64,000 nt of DNA from Conus ventricosus (GCA_018398815.1 CM031609.1:35087472-35151471); one strand, 5' to 3'. Positions 1 through 11,865 are shown, numbered from the stretch's first letter. Made by a program: numbers and translations. Notes: generated from the sequence alone by a model not told the origin.

Positions 1-479
1 TTCAATTTATTTTAGAGGTCATTCGTGTCTAAATACTGGCTAGATGCGCGCGCATCACATCTCTCACGTAATTGCTCATTCCCATCACTAGACTCTAGAT
101 AATTCCAATTTAACCTCAACTTACAGGTAAGTCTCGTTAAATTTACTAATTAATGCTTATAAGTATGATGGTTAAAATGATAATGACGGTAATAATAACA
201 ATGGCATCAGTGTTGTTGTAATGATGTTATGATGGCGATGAAGATAACAGTAATGGTAATGATATGATGATAGTGATACAGTAATAATGGTTTTAAGTAA
301 TATAGGTAGGATGATATTAGGTGGAAAGGAGCTGAAATGCTCAATGAACAACAGCTGACAGTACTAGAATGATGATGATAATGATAGTAGCAATGGTAAG
401 TGCAGTAATACTAGTGAAAACAACAGCGCCAGGAAAGGAATGGAAACGATCAACGATAACGGAGCTAGCATTCTATTTT

Positions 480-481
<2 letters not shown>
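1..481. other. Non-coding, GAT/ATG-rich intergenic or intronic DNA
   Basis: I see no gene here. The stretch is rich in loosely repeated gatgat/taatga triplets, a decayed trinucleotide repeat, and has stops in every frame. If the 10-17 kb receptor gene has further 5' exons, this could lie in one of its introns, but nothing shown proves that. Confidence 0.5.
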
Positions 482-522
<41 letters not shown>

Positions 523-526
523 TGTT
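482..526. repeat. (GT)n microsatellite
   Basis: Nearly pure GT dinucleotide repeat. It is followed at 562-660 by short poly-C and poly-G tracts. Any apparent ORF through it is repeat translation. Confidence 0.95.
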
Positions 527-825
527 CCATTTGTAATGTCAGCCTCATTCATTAGTTACCGCCCCCCCCCCCCCACCTCCACCCCCAGCCACCGCCATCC
601 CCACCAACACCACTGCACACATCATTACTAAAGTAGGGGAGGGGGGGGGAGTAAGTCGATTGATGTAGCAAATGGAGAGATTCGGAGAGTGTAGGAAAAG
701 GGAAAAGGATGATAGCTGCAATCTATGTCTGAGGTAAACATTATTCAACGCCTTCTTCCTTGCGCTGAACTCTGAAGCGATCAAAGCTAAGTGAATTTTA
801 ATTGTTCTATTCGTTTGTGTCTTAC

Positions 826-900
826 CTGAAAAAAAAGATCTAAGAGGTCGAAACGCGTAGTGTTTTGTCTTGTGACTCGTTTGTCCACGTTTCTCTGGGC
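826..900 (+). repeat. Short dispersed repeat with hammerhead-like boxes (copy 1)
   Basis: A CTGAA-type box at 826 is followed by a potential short stem (GATC at 837-840 against GGTC at 846-849) and then GAAACGCG. The 3' part (GCGT, then TTTTGTC, then TTTGTC) is shared with 11,384-11,470. The order CTGANGA, stem, GAAA, CG is typical of hammerhead motifs in Penelope-like element terminal repeats. That link is inference from the family. In this copy the conserved G of the first box is lost, so it is probably a dead remnant. Confidence 0.35.
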
Positions 901-1040
901 GGTTCGCTAACATTTATTTAAGATTTGTTTAGATTTCCGCCTGCAGTCGTCTCACTTTGCAACTAGCTCAATATCACGAAATCCTGCACCGTGATAAATG
1001 CATTCTCACACATCATCATCATTTTATAGTAGAAAAAAGG

Positions 1041-1042
1041 TA

Positions 1043-1102
<60 letters not shown>
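1041..1102. repeat. (GA)n microsatellite
   Basis: About 60 bases of almost uninterrupted GA repeat. Confidence 0.95.
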
Positions 1103-1105
<3 letters not shown>

Positions 1106-1205
1106 CTTTTGCATTTGTTAGCAGTTTGGGTGGCAGAGGTGGTACTTTAGTTTCTGTATCTCTTTCTCTGTCTCTGTATGTCTGTCTGTCTCTCTCTGGG
1201 TTGTT

Positions 1206-1208
<3 letters not shown>

Positions 1209-1267
<59 letters not shown>

Positions 1268-1511
1268 TGTGTGTGTGTGTGTATGTGTGTGTGTCTGTGT
1301 GTCCGGACGTGCATGCGTGCGTGTGTGCCTGCGTGAGTGCGAACGTGCGCGCATGTGTGTATGTCTGTGTGTTTTCTGTGTGTGTGTGTGCGCGCGCGCG
1401 TGTGTGTGTATGTGTGTGTGTTTGTACGTGCGTACGTGCATATATCCGTGGATGTCTGTGCGTGAGTGTATGCATGCCTCTGTGTGTGTGTGTGCCTGTG
1501 TGTGTACGTGT

Positions 1512-1559
<48 letters not shown>

Positions 1560-1628
1560 TGTGTGTGTGTGTGTGCGAGCGCTTGCACGTGTGTGTGTCT
1601 TTTTTTTGTCTGTCTGTCTGTCTGTCTG

Positions 1629-1698
<70 letters not shown>
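1209..1698. repeat. Compound (GT)n / (CT)n microsatellite
   Basis: About 390 bases of GT repeat with interspersed GC, GTAC and TGCG variants are followed by TCTG units and about 67 bases of pure CT. All long ORFs across it on both strands (poly-CV, poly-TH, poly-RE) are translations of the repeat. The CT block abuts and truncates the 2A-bearing ORF on the minus strand. Confidence 0.95.
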
Positions 1699-1701
<3 letters not shown>

Positions 1702-1833
1702 GTCTGTCAGCGTGCTCTGTCGCTGAGCGTTCTTAGGTGGTCCTGGATTTTGCTCAACATCTCCACACTGCAGCAGAAAACTCCCCCAGAACAAATACAC
1801 GAGGAGGCAACCTACGGTGACACCGCCCACCAT
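1697..1833 (-). pseudogene. 5' fragment of a LINE-type ORF with an N-terminal 2A ribosome-skipping peptide
   Basis: On the minus strand an ATG at 1833-1831 sits in a perfect ACCATGG start context. It opens a 32-residue leader: a hydrophobic stretch (residues about 8-21) followed by [10 protein letters not shown] at residues 23-32 (1738-1767). GDVExNPGP is the signature of 2A peptides, which make the ribosome skip the last Gly-Pro bond. Such leaders, with a hydrophobic stretch before 2A, are known at the N-terminus of APE-type non-LTR retrotransposon ORFs in molluscs, echinoderms and lancelets. About 15 residues after the 2A the frame enters the GA/CT microsatellite, so the body of the protein is missing. 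It could instead be the leader of a host protein, but the truncation and surroundings favour a retrotransposon remnant. Confidence 0.6.
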
Positions 1834-2078
1834 GGTTTTAATTTTCAAAGTCCGAATGGCGACTCGCTTGCTGGCTCTCTTCAACATAAAAGCAATAAAT
1901 ACGGAGTGAAAACAGCCACATCTTGGACGAAAATCTACATTAGAAGAAGGCATGGTTCTTCACACAGCTCTTGGCAAAGTCTCATGAACAGACAACGTCT
2001 TAATCCGGTATAATTGACGAATTAATTAGGAGCAAAAAACAGAGCAACTGTCGTCTCTGAACACAGTTCAGTACCTCC

Positions 2079-2561
2079 ATGAACTTCAAGTTCGACCAGA
2101 TGACGGGCGACATCAAGGACATCCGTGACGGTCTCTCTGTCCTACAGGAAGAGATGTGTTCCTTGAGGGAGGAGACTGCGGACTTACGGCGTGAGAACGA
2201 CGACCTCCGTGGCAGCAATGAAGACTTGAAGAAGAAAGTACAGGAACTGGAACGAAAGACTGATGACCTTGAGGGACGTTCCAAGAGGGATAACTTAATA
2301 TTCTATGGACTCTATCGCAGGGAAAAGGAAACTCCATCAGATTGTGAAGGTGTGTTGAGAGACATGATTGTTGACAAGCTGAATTTGACTGGGGATTTTC
2401 AGTTCGACCGCGTGCATCGGTTGAATGCCAAACCGAACTCTCCTGTGATAGCACGGTGCACATTTTTCAAAGACAAAGAGAAGATCCTAAAAGCCAAAAA
2501 TGAGTTGAAAGGTAGCCAAATTTTTATCGGTGAGGTTTTTCTTTTGCGAGCAGAGGGGTGA
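2079..2561 (+). pseudogene. LINE ORF1p-like protein (coiled coil plus RRM-like region), frame broken at the 3' end
   Basis: An ATG at 2079 is preceded three codons upstream of the open stretch by an in-frame TGA. Residues about 15-65 are charged heptad-like sequence (LREETADLRRENDDL and similar), a coiled coil. Then comes RSKRDNLIFYGL and, near residue 113, DRVHRLNAKPNSPVIARC. This RxNL(I/V)xxG plus FDRVHR arrangement is typical of L1-type ORF1p, the RNA-binding chaperone that trimerises through its coiled coil. After FIGEVF the reading frame slips. The expected C-terminal region (VRRQRLLFEKGM) continues in another frame at about 2558-2660, exactly where the sequence becomes homopolymer-rich. 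The break may therefore be sequence error rather than decay. No matching ORF2 can be followed downstream. Confidence 0.65.
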
Positions 2562-4250
2562 GAAGACAGCGACTCCTCTTTGAAAAAGGCATGCGCGGGG
2601 AAAAAAACGTAACATGGTTTTTGACCCCCCTCCTAATAGGGGTAAAAGTACGGACTTGGGGGGAAGGGGCAAAATTCCAGGGAAAATCAGATGGGGAATG
2701 GCCGCCGATTTTGACCCGGGTTAAATCACCCAGTTGTGAAAAAGAATCGTGCGACACGGATGACAGAAAAAAACGGACGTGCCCTTTGCACTGGAAAGGG
2801 GTGCAGGGTGAACTGAAAAAAACCGGGTTTTTTTGAGAGGTCAGGGGGGGGGGGGGAAGGGGGGGGGGGGGAAAACGTTTGGTTCTTTTTTTAAAACTGT
2901 TTTTCTGTATGTGTATTGATTGTATGAATAAATAGATTACCTCTGGTGCGATGAAAGTTGATCTGTTTGACGGAAAAGAAAAGAGCTTTTTTTTATTAAT
3001 ACTATGCATTTTTGTGTTTTAATGGTTTTGTATGGAAAATTGTATCAGGGGGATGAACAAAATTTTTTTTTTATACCTCCCGAATAAAACAGCTCAAATG
3101 GAAAAAGGGGGCATTCAAAACAAAGATACTTTAGTTTTCTCTGTTGTTCCCATTTTGACGGGGTATACCCCCAAAAGAGGATTTTGATATTTTTAAGAGT
3201 TGTGTTTGGAAACCAGTTTGGAAAAAAACCTTTCTACAAAAAAAAGATAAATTACAACCCCAGGACAATGACACAGTGCCTCTTTGTTTATGTACGCTTA
3301 ACCCAGAGGGGATGAGAAAATTTAAATAACAAAACATATAAAAAGCATGTTTCCTTTTAACGGGAAATATAAATTGGTCTTCTTTCCAAACTTCTTGTAA
3401 GTTTTCCCTTTTTTTTTGTTTAAATTTGCTTTGTATGCTTGGTTGAGACATCGGGGAAACTGTACGTTTTTGGTTTTAATGGATACACAGTATTCAGCAA
3501 ACTGCTTTTAAAAATTTAGTAAGCAAGGCGGGCATTCGGGGGATAATTTGTCTAATAAAAATGAATTTTGTCATTTATCCGTGAAATCAAAGTAAAACTT
3601 TCCAATATAATTGTTTTTCAATCGACAAGTGTTTTTGGTTTTTCGAGATGTTTTGTATGTGCTTTCCTTTGTGCCCCAAAGGTTCACCGTCTATGTACAC
3701 TTTGAATTGGGCAAGGGTATTAGCCCACGGGAAAAATGTATTTTTGTTTGCATGTTGATATAAAATGCTTTGAAAATTGTTTTTGGTGATCTAAACATAG
3801 AACAGCAAGGTTTCGCCGACAACTAAATGACAGTGATGATTATGGTGTAATGTTGTAGTCATTCGGGTTTTTTACCGAAGATCAGCTGAAAATGTGTTTT
3901 AATGTTATGGAAAATATTTTTTAAAAAATGTGTACTTCATTTGGTTTAAACATTCTTTGTTTTATGCGATGAAAATTTTTGTGGATTTAACCCTAATATC
4001 TGACTCAGGAAAAGTGGTAATGTTATTTTTTCTATCTAAGGATTTTTTGTTCCTTTCGTTGTTCTTCGGCAAATTGATAGTTTCAAAAAGATTGAATCTG
4101 TATTTCCCTTTTGGCTACGTTTCTTTGTGAGGAAAAATTTTTTAAAAAATCTGTAAAAGAGATGAGTTATAGAAAAATATGGGGGGGAACTGTGATTGGA
4201 ACAGTCTTTTTTGTTGTTGGACCCGGGTTCTGGGGCGAGGATTTGCGCCC
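2558..4250. other. Error-prone, AT- and homopolymer-rich sequence; no confident gene beyond the ORF1p tail
   Basis: After the ORF1p tail (to about 2660) the text shows runs such as G13/G14 at 2845-2872 and many A/T runs, with single isolated bases apparently replaced by their neighbours. No ORF here has a recognisable domain. It may be the damaged continuation of the same LINE, but I cannot show this. Confidence 0.5.
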
Positions 4251-4254
4251 TTGC

Positions 4255-7200
4255 AAATGTTTCATTTTGGTCATACAGCGTCTGCTGTGGGAAGCCCACA
4301 GGGATGGCAGTCTCTGCTGTTTTTGATGCACTTGAAGGCCGAGTCGCTGCTGCGCAGCTGTTTGTTTTTCTCTGTGCCGCTTGTCATCGGCAAGTTCCGG
4401 GCTTCTCTTCGCCGTTCCGCCCGTTTTTCATGTGTTTTCCCCAGCGGGATCTGTCCGAGCAACCCTTTTCCCCAGTGTTGGTGTCGATGTCGGACCCTTC
4501 AGGTCGCGTTTGCAACACCCTTAAAGCGGAGTTGGGGGTCTTCCAGTTGTTTCTTGCCAGAGGAAAGCCTGCGTACAGAAGTCTTTGGGGATCCTCCCCG
4601 TCGTCCATTCGCGCAAAAGACCAACCCCCGAGGCGACGCGAGGGGGGAAAGTGGTCAGCGGGGAATTTTGCACGTCAAACTCTTTGTTTGTCCGCGGTCA
4701 CCCATGTGACCAAAAGTAGGGCCCCGGGAGACGCGCATGTGGAAGGTTTTCCTCTTCTTTGTGGGGCTAAGGGTCCGGATTGGGGCGACAGGAGAGTCCC
4801 TTTTCCACAGGTCGATACACAGAATCTTGGTTTTAAAAAAGTTAACATGCTTTTTGTTCCACACCTCTGAGATTTTGGGCCAGGGGGGTAGGGCCTTGCC
4901 AACCCTTCTTTTGATCTCCGTTCCAGGAGAGGTTGTGGTGATGGGAAACCGGGGTACGTAACTGGCTAACGGCCCTAATTCAGGGTTTTGTTGATGGGTG
5001 CGGGGTTGTTTCAGCATCCTGCCCCATCACATTCGTCTTTTTCAAGCTTATTGTCGGGCCAAATCATCACAAGCCCTTTTCAAAGCAGTCCATCGACTCT
5101 GTAACTCTGCTTCGGTGTGGGGGCCGAGCAGCGTCATTGCCCAAAAAGCATGCCCTTTTGGTCACTCCCGTACTTGCTCCCTTTTCCTTCAGCCCAGCCG
5201 GTTGAACAGTGGCCCCTGATCGGGTTGAAGGGACCCCTCGTTTATGTCCCAAAGGGGGTTCGCAGGACAGCGAAGAAAATGCGAAAAGGGGGGGGGGCGA
5301 GGACACAGCCCTGTTTGACTCCCCTGCGTTGTTTAAGGCATTGTATCGACCGTCGTTCTGCCTGTGCCTTCTGTCGTCGTGGGGAAAGGGCTGGTACACC
5401 CAAAAGTCTTTGGGGGGCAGCCATCTTCGCTAGGCGTTGAAGGTCCATCTCTGCTGACAAGTCAAATGCCTTGGCAAGTCATGAAAGGCCGAAAGAGGGG
5501 TGTGCTGCTCTCTGCATTTCTCTTGCAGCTGTCTGATGGAGAAACCATGTCAATGGTTTATCTCTCCGAGCGGGCCCGCACTGCGAAATCTGGGTCACTC
5601 TGTCAGCGAGCTTTGCAGCCTGTTTTAGGGCGACTCTTGAAATACTTTTTCCCCAAAAGCTAGGGGGAGAATTCCTCGTGTTATTGCGTCACTTTTGTCG
5701 CCTTTTTTTGTATAATGTGACAATTTGGCATCTTCATGCTTGAGGTATGCTCCTTCCTCCCAACTGACAAAGGGAAGGTTTTTGGGAGATTTCAAGCAAA
5801 GCATGCCCCCACACTTGATGATTCTGGTGGTATGCCATCCCCTTTCCCTGGTGCTTTTCCCGAGGACCTCATGATTGCTTTTTCTAGTTCTGCCGGGGGG
5901 GTTTTTTTCATCCATTCCGCCATGAGGGGGAGGGTTTCGATCGCATCGAGGGCCTCATCGGTGACGGGGTTTTGTCGGAGTACAATTTTTGGAATTAATG
6001 TTCCACCCTCGCTCCCTCTGCTTGTCCTTGTCCTGGGGTCCGCCCGGGCAGACTTCAGTGGGCTGTGTCTTTTGGTGGGCCAATTGCTTTTTTGATGCCC
6101 TCGTACATGCCCTTGATGTTTCCCGTATCAGCCGATTCTGATGCTTTGAATAGCGGGGGCCCTAGTCGTTAGCCATGCCTTGTAATCTCGTACTTTTCTC
6201 TTTGCGTCTGTACACCTGCAGGGGGCTCTGGCTGGGGGATCCTGTATTCCAGGTGGGACTGCGGCGTTTTTCTATGGCTGGAGTGAGTGTGGAGGGTTTT
6301 GGCCCCCAAACCCGTCGTTGTTCTTAGTCTGCTTTTTTCCAAAAATCTTATGGGGGGTGCTTGTACTGCTCTCTGGTGGTCCCCTCTCTTTTGGGCTAGC
6401 CACCAGGAGGGTCTGAGCGAACATCTCGGAGAGGGTAGGGTAAATTTCCCCCACCTTGTCAGGGTGTGTGGTCTTGTTTAATCGAGGGGTTTGCCTTCAG
6501 GCCTGGGGGGGTACTTTTGGGTGGAGCTTGTCTTTCAGCCACCCGCGAGTGACGGGGTCGCAGCGGCCGTGGAAGGTGCGGTAAGGGGACACACCCCAAG
6601 CAACCGCCTGATGATAACAGGGTTTGTGGTGCCAGTGCCCGGGGCGGGGGGGTCTCCATGACATTTCGCTGGGGGCTTTGTCTGGAAAAAGGAGTTGGGA
6701 TGTGAGTCGGGGTTTTGGGGGCAATCCCCAGGAGTCGGCCCATTTTCATTATCTTTCCACACCAAACCTTTTTTAAGGGGGGAGGGGCCCAAATATGGTC
6801 AGCGCCCACTCTGGATTGAAGTACCCGCGTAAAAAGTTTTCTCGTCTTTGGGGTCCTCTGGATAAGTGAGTCGAGCTATCGTAAAAAACGTCCTTTGTTT
6901 CCTTGGTGGCGGGTGTTGGCGCAAAACGCTGATAGGTTTACGGGGCCGTGGTGGTTTTGGGCGGGGGAAAAAGGATAGCAGTTTTTCGTTCCTTGTTGGA
7001 GGGTTTTTTCTTTTCCCTTTCAAGGGAGGTTTCCCGGCGAAAAAACCAACGCCCATTTTCCTGGGCTTCACGCTCTTCCCCTTTCCAGAAAAAGTAAAAA
7101 TCCTTTTCTCGGGGGGTTCCCGGTCAGCAAGCCTGTTCTTGCGTTTTAGCGATGTCCCGGAGTCTACAAATTTACGTTGATGACGGAGGTCTTTTCGGTC

Positions 7201-7350
7201 GTAATAGCTGGAAGTCGTCCGACAATCCCGGGTTTGTCCTTAAATTCCAGGGCCAAGCTTGGAGCTGGGTTTTTTTTGTTAATTTTTTTTTTTTCCCTTG
7301 CTTTGCCTGGGGCTGATGGGAGTCCCCTTGTCGATACTTCCGTACCCCGA
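4255..7350 (-). mobile_element. RTE-like non-LTR retrotransposon (EN-RT-C-terminal Cys/His), heavily frameshifted
   Basis: Read on the minus strand, fragments in several frames appear in the order of one LINE ORF2. A GVGFFAGK / SVLRQHP endonuclease region (7,110-6,900) recalls GVGFA..TSL and SVYAPT. Next come RVGADH (about 6,810) and NSFFQTK (about 6,690), also endonuclease. HYTKKGDKSD..TRGI (5,715-5,665) resembles the KKGDKSDCNNYRGI palm motif. GVKQGCVLAP (5,322-5,293) is the RT motif before the catalytic block. DIDTNT..GCSDRSRW (about 4,490-4,440) resembles the DI.T..WE..A.DR..W tail. FKC...RDCH (about 4,340-4,300) is a terminal Cys/His finger. Such proteins use target-primed reverse transcription. 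No single frame stays open, through homopolymer errors, true decay or both. The clade name is provisional. Confidence 0.7.
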
Positions 7351-7439
7351 GCCCTACGCACCCTAAGGCATGTAAGCCACTTTATTTAGCGAGGGGTTAG
7401 CATTGCTAGACATTACTTATCTAACGTCAGAACTGACTG

Positions 7440-9960
7440 ATGCTTTAAATGTGTTTAATGAGTATATAAAAAACTCTGGAGGCTGTATGAAAAGAAAATA
7501 TATTTAAATGCAACTGACAAAAACAGCGATTGGTACGATAAGGAATGTAAAGATAGTACATCAGTTGCAAGGACATTACTGAAAATATGTCGAAATTCCA
7601 AAGAACGAGAAGATAGTGATGCCTATTGTAGAGCAAGACGAGAATACAAAAACCTGTTAAGAAGAAAGGAAAAAGAACATAATAAGTCATTAAATGAAAA
7701 GCTAGTTGCCTCTGTGCACAATCAGAAAGAGTTCTGGGACAATGTAAAAAAAATCTCCAATAAAAGAAACCAACCACGTAATAACCTAACAACTAGTGAT
7801 TGGTTTAAACACTTCCAAATTTTGCTCGAAAGAGGAGACAATTGTTTAGCACAAAATGATGAAGAGATGTTTGATGATGAAAATGAACAGGATGAAGAAC
7901 TTAATTCAATGAATCGACCTATATCAAAGGAAGAAGTTATATTAGCATTACGTAGATTAAAGAATAATAAGGCCGCTGGGCCAGATGGTATAGTTGGGGA
8001 AATGTTGAAAGTGTCTGGGAATCGTGTCATTGAATTTCTTGTGAAATTATTTAATACACTATTTGACAAAGGTATATATCCAGAGACGTGGACGGAGTCT
8101 ATTGTAATCCCTCTTTTCAAAAAAGGTGATATAAATGACCCAGGTAACTACAGAGGTATCTCAATTTGTGACGCAAGTAGTAAAATCTACAGCACAGTAT
8201 TAACAGTAGACTCCAAGAGTATATTGAAGAACATAATCTTACGGGCGAATACCAAGCAGGGTTTAAAAGAGGATATTCTACATCTGATCATATGTTTACA
8301 TTATTAGCTATGGTACAGAAACAGTTCTCCTTTAATCGTAAATTATATGTTGCTTTTATTGACTTTGAAAAGGCCTTTGATTCCATAGAAAGAAATATAT
8401 TATGGCCTATTTTAGTAAAAATGGAATTAAAGGCAAGCTATTTAGATGTCTTCATAGTATGTACACAAATGTAAAAGCTAGAATTCGGTGTGGAGCAAAA
8501 TTGACAGACTATATCAACTGCACTCGTGGGGTAAAACAAGGTGATGTGACTAGCCCTGTGTTGTTTTCATTATTCATAAATGAGTTAGCCTTAGAAGTGA
8601 TCAGAAATGGGAGACATGGTGCTACATTTACCCATGATTATTTTGAATTATTTATTTTATTATTAGCAGATGATATAGCGTTAATAGCTGAAACTGTTAT
8701 TGGTCTACAGACACAACTAGATAGTTTGTATAAGGCAGCATCAACACTACATTTGAATGTGAACATGAATAAAACTAATGTAGTTGTATTTAGAAAAGGC
8801 GGATACTTGGCAGCAAGAGAACGATGGACTTACAATGGGGCCGCACTATCAGTTGTGAATATATATAAGTATCTGGAATTTATTTCTCCACAAGACTGAG
8901 TTTTTCAGTTGCATGCCAGGATTTGGTGAGCAGAGCTAAAAATGCATTGATGTGTATTCTAAAGAAACTGTATAGACTGAAATGCAATTCTCTTAGTTTA
9001 TTTTTGAAACTATTTGACACACAAATTCAACCAATGGTTATGTACGGTGCTGAGTTATGGGGTCTAGATAATGCTGCTCTTCATTGTGAAAAAATACATT
9101 TATCTGCCCTTAAAAAATTTCTAGGGGTTGAAATAAGAACACCAAATGATCTTATATATGGGGAAACAAATCGATATCCAATATATATCAACTCAGTAGT
9201 TAAATGTGTTCGATTTTGGTTAAAACTTACTCGAATGGATGAGTCAAGGCTACCACGCAAAGCCTATAGGATGCTGCTAGATTTAGATTCACGGGACAAA
9301 AGAAACTGGGCTTTAAACATCCGCTGTAAACTGTTTACGTTTGGATATGGTTTTGTTTGAACAAATCAAGGTGTAGAAGAAATAAATGCTTTTTTGTATG
9401 ATTTTAAGGAAAGATTAATTTCATGTAGATGGCAGGAATGGATGATCATATTAAGAATAGCGATAGATTTAGTGTTAAGAACATTTGTACAGTACCTGAT
9501 GGTGAAAATTCATTTGTTGCTAAATTTAGATAGACATCTGAAAGTTGTGATGACTAAGTTCAGACTTAGGGTAACAGGTATTGCTCAGCAATATCGACCC
9601 CATAATGAGAATGATTTAATATGCCCACTGTTAAAAACGGTAAAGAGGATGAGGTTCATTTTGTCTTATGTTGTCCAGCACTAAATAGATTAAGACAACA
9701 ATACATTCCTGCTAAGTTTTATAGATTTCCAACCCTGTTTCGACTAAGTTTACTTTTGGCATGCAAACGTGAAAGAACAGTTAGAAATCTATCAATTTAC
9801 TTGTACAAAGCATTTCAGTTGCGTGAGATTGCCATTTCGTAAAATATTGTTCTGACTTTATAATGTGTATAGAAAAGTTTGTGTGAAATGTGTTCAATTA
9901 CTCCCCTTCATTAGGGGCAATGGCCTAAATATGAATTAAACATCTGAATCTGAATCTCTC
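7440..9960 (+). mobile_element. 5'-truncated non-LTR retrotransposon, CR1/Jockey-like RT (family A)
   Basis: Coding traces run from about 7,500 to 9,842 with a few frameshifts (near 8,200-8,290, 8,400, 8,900, 9,360 and 9,640). A linker with many charged residues precedes SKEEVILALRRLKNNKAAGPDG (about 7,925-7,990). GIYPETWTES..IPLFKKGD and NYRGIS follow (8,070-8,165), then LYVAFIDFEKAFDSI (8,342-8,388), GVKQGDVTSPVLFSLFINELA (8,530-8,592), the catalytic ADD (about 8,665-8,676) and a C-terminal region to 9,842. The 3' end is a short UTR finishing in tandem TGAATC units at 9,942-9,957, then a GT microsatellite. No endonuclease is present, so the copy is 5'-truncated at about 7,440. A related minus-strand fragment lies at 26.5-27.6 kb. 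Clade assignment is tentative. Confidence 0.85.
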
Positions 9961-9962
9961 TG

Positions 9963-10028
<66 letters not shown>
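9961..10028. repeat. (GT)n microsatellite at a LINE 3' end
   Basis: Pure GT repeat directly after the TGAATC tail of the LINE and about 20 bases before the first receptor exon. Confidence 0.95.
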
Positions 10029-10046
10029 TACATCTTAACACCACAG

Positions 10047-10682
10047 CTGCTGGCCAGTTGGTCTTCATTTTTGAGTCATTTCACTGAAAATATACCAGAC
10101 GACAACTGTTGCAGGTACGCAGACACTTTAATCTGGGAGAGCGGCGCTGTCGCTTTTTACATGCCAATATTTTTTGTCGAGTATTGGAGCGAATCGAACG
10201 GTGAGTGGCGCTTTGGACCTCCTAAGGGAGAAAGTACCGAATGTATTTTGTGGGGTGCGTCTCCACGCAGATTCTATGGAGAACGTTGTAACAAGGAGGT
10301 ATGGGGCTTCGTGTGTGAACTCCTTTCCCTATCAGATCGTCGCCACATCATCTCACCTGTCACGCTACCTGTCCCGAGCAGCAAGACCTCGTCACGTGTG
10401 CACCTTGAAGTCTGCCCCATGCAGCACCTGACACATGCGCTACTGGCCTGTGACGTGAAAAGTCGGTGCAGGCAACTGGAGAACACTCAGACGTGGCACA
10501 AGGCGACTTGCAGAATGTCCCATGAGTTGACACAGCCGTACTTTTATTGTGATGTTTCTGACAAGTTCGTGCCTTATAGTCTGGTGTGCGATCATAGACA
10601 GGATTGTATAAATGGACGTGATGAAGACTTCTGTGAGTTTCTTACGTGCAACGAAGACATGATAGACTGTGGAAACAGACAG
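10047..10682 (+). CDS. GRL101-like receptor, exon with C-type-lectin-like C-terminal half and LDLa modules
   Basis: An internal exon bounded by an acceptor (AACACCACAG, ending 10,046) and a donor (CAG before GTTCATG at 10,683), open throughout and ending in phase 0. It encodes the second half of a lectin-like fold, with EWRF and three cysteines at 10,242, 10,287 and 10,314 in the C..RC......FVCE pattern. A CPMQHLTHALLACDVKSRC module follows, then an LDLa repeat (FYC...LVCDHRQDC..GRDEDFC, about 10,545-10,634). The exon closes in the middle of a further LDLa (CNEDMIDCGNRQ), which the exon at 15,327 completes. LDLa repeats are calcium-binding ligand-capture modules on the extracellular side. The first half of the lectin fold and the signal peptide must be further upstream and are not recognised here. 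Confidence 0.8.
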
Positions 10683-11383
10683 GTTCATGCCTATGATCAC
10701 TTTCCTCTTCTTACAGTTTCTTATAGTGTTTGCATGAAAAGGGATTATTTCAATATGGCATTCCCCATTAATTATTCGTAGTTTTTTTTTAAATTTAATC
10801 TTTTGTATTCTGAGTTTTCCTACTCCCTCAGTCTCAAATTCCCACGCCAATCAATCTGAACTCCAAGCTAGCCATACCCAGTTTTGCTCTTTCGCAGTCC
10901 TGGCACCAGTAGCCTATCTCCAGATTCTTGTTAACTAGATCATGATGCCTTGCTGCTTTTTGTCTTTGTCGTGACCCTGTATTGTACGTCTTATACAGGA
11001 TCCAACCACAAGACAAAGTTAGGCCGTAGTACGCATCAACTTCATGCCAGTTTTATGGAAGATTTGTATGAAAATCGTGCCATATAAACTAATCGTAGAT
11101 TAATGCTTGCAAGCAGAACATGGAAAATGATAGCTAGAAACTACTGATTTTATTTCAACAAGAGTACACGCATTCGATGGATAGAATCGGATTTTTTTTA
11201 ACAATTTCATCAGTCAGTGGCAACATTAAGTTAATCTGTTGAATCAGGAAAATTGTCTGAAGCGCCTAGTCAAAAGGCTTATTTACAAGTAAAGCTAGTT
11301 TCAACGTGAGGCGACTGCCCAATTGGAGCAGATAAGTGATTGCTCGTTTTTCGTTATCATTGTCCTCAATGATCTTTTTCTTG

Positions 11384-11470
11384 CCTGAAGAAAACGAAGG
11401 AGGTCGAAATGCGTTTGTTTTGTCTTTTAATTTATTTGTCACTTTTGTCCCGCGGAATAATTATCATTTC
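11384..11470 (+). repeat. Short dispersed repeat with hammerhead-like boxes (copy 2)
   Basis: CTGAAGA at 11,385-11,391 is a perfect CUGANGA box. It is followed after 14 bases by GAAA (11,406-11,409), and the downstream GCGT...TTTTGTCTTTT...TTTGTCAC matches the repeat at 826-900. The segment between the boxes does not form a clean stem II in this copy. By family knowledge this is the layout of Penelope-like element hammerheads; calling it one is inference. Confidence 0.4.
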
Positions 11471-11865
11471 TCTTCTATACAAGTGTAGCGTTATTCTTTT
11501 TCCAATATAGGTGTACCAATAAAATAACATGGTTCTGTAACGATCAGAAAACTACCTCCCATACTGATCATGCAGCACTTGGATTTTTCTGAACAACTGA
11601 CCATGAAAATAACTTTAAAATATCTGGCGAACAGGTATTTGTAGTGACAACAATCTAGTGAATACCAGAATCAAAATCAAACTTAGGAGAAACAAACAGG
11701 GACTAGAATCCAAAAGGTTTGAAAATCAACCATACATATGTGATTCCCAACAGATTCTCCCCTCTTGTTGAAAACATATCTGAAGCCACGGACTGGTGGG
11801 AGGAAGTTGGGGAAGGAACGAGGGAGGTAGACGTAGAAGTCTTGGTATACGAAAACAGGTTGGGG

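Larger units (their letters stand above)
2540..7390. other. Low-fidelity sequence island 1
   Basis: Within these limits coding traces change frame every 50-100 bases and homopolymers are inflated. At about 7,390 the text becomes ordinary within a few bases and the next LINE reads for hundreds of bases in frame. The same texture occurs at 39-51 kb, where a cleaner version of the same sequence exists in the window and shows that the difference is in sequence quality. Confidence 0.6.

Noticed and set aside
963..2013. Several long overlapping ORFs on both strands (Cys/Val-rich, Thr/His-rich, Arg/Glu-rich)
   Set aside because: They translate GT, CA, GA and CT microsatellites. Only the 2A leader at 1,697-1,833 has non-repeat coding character.
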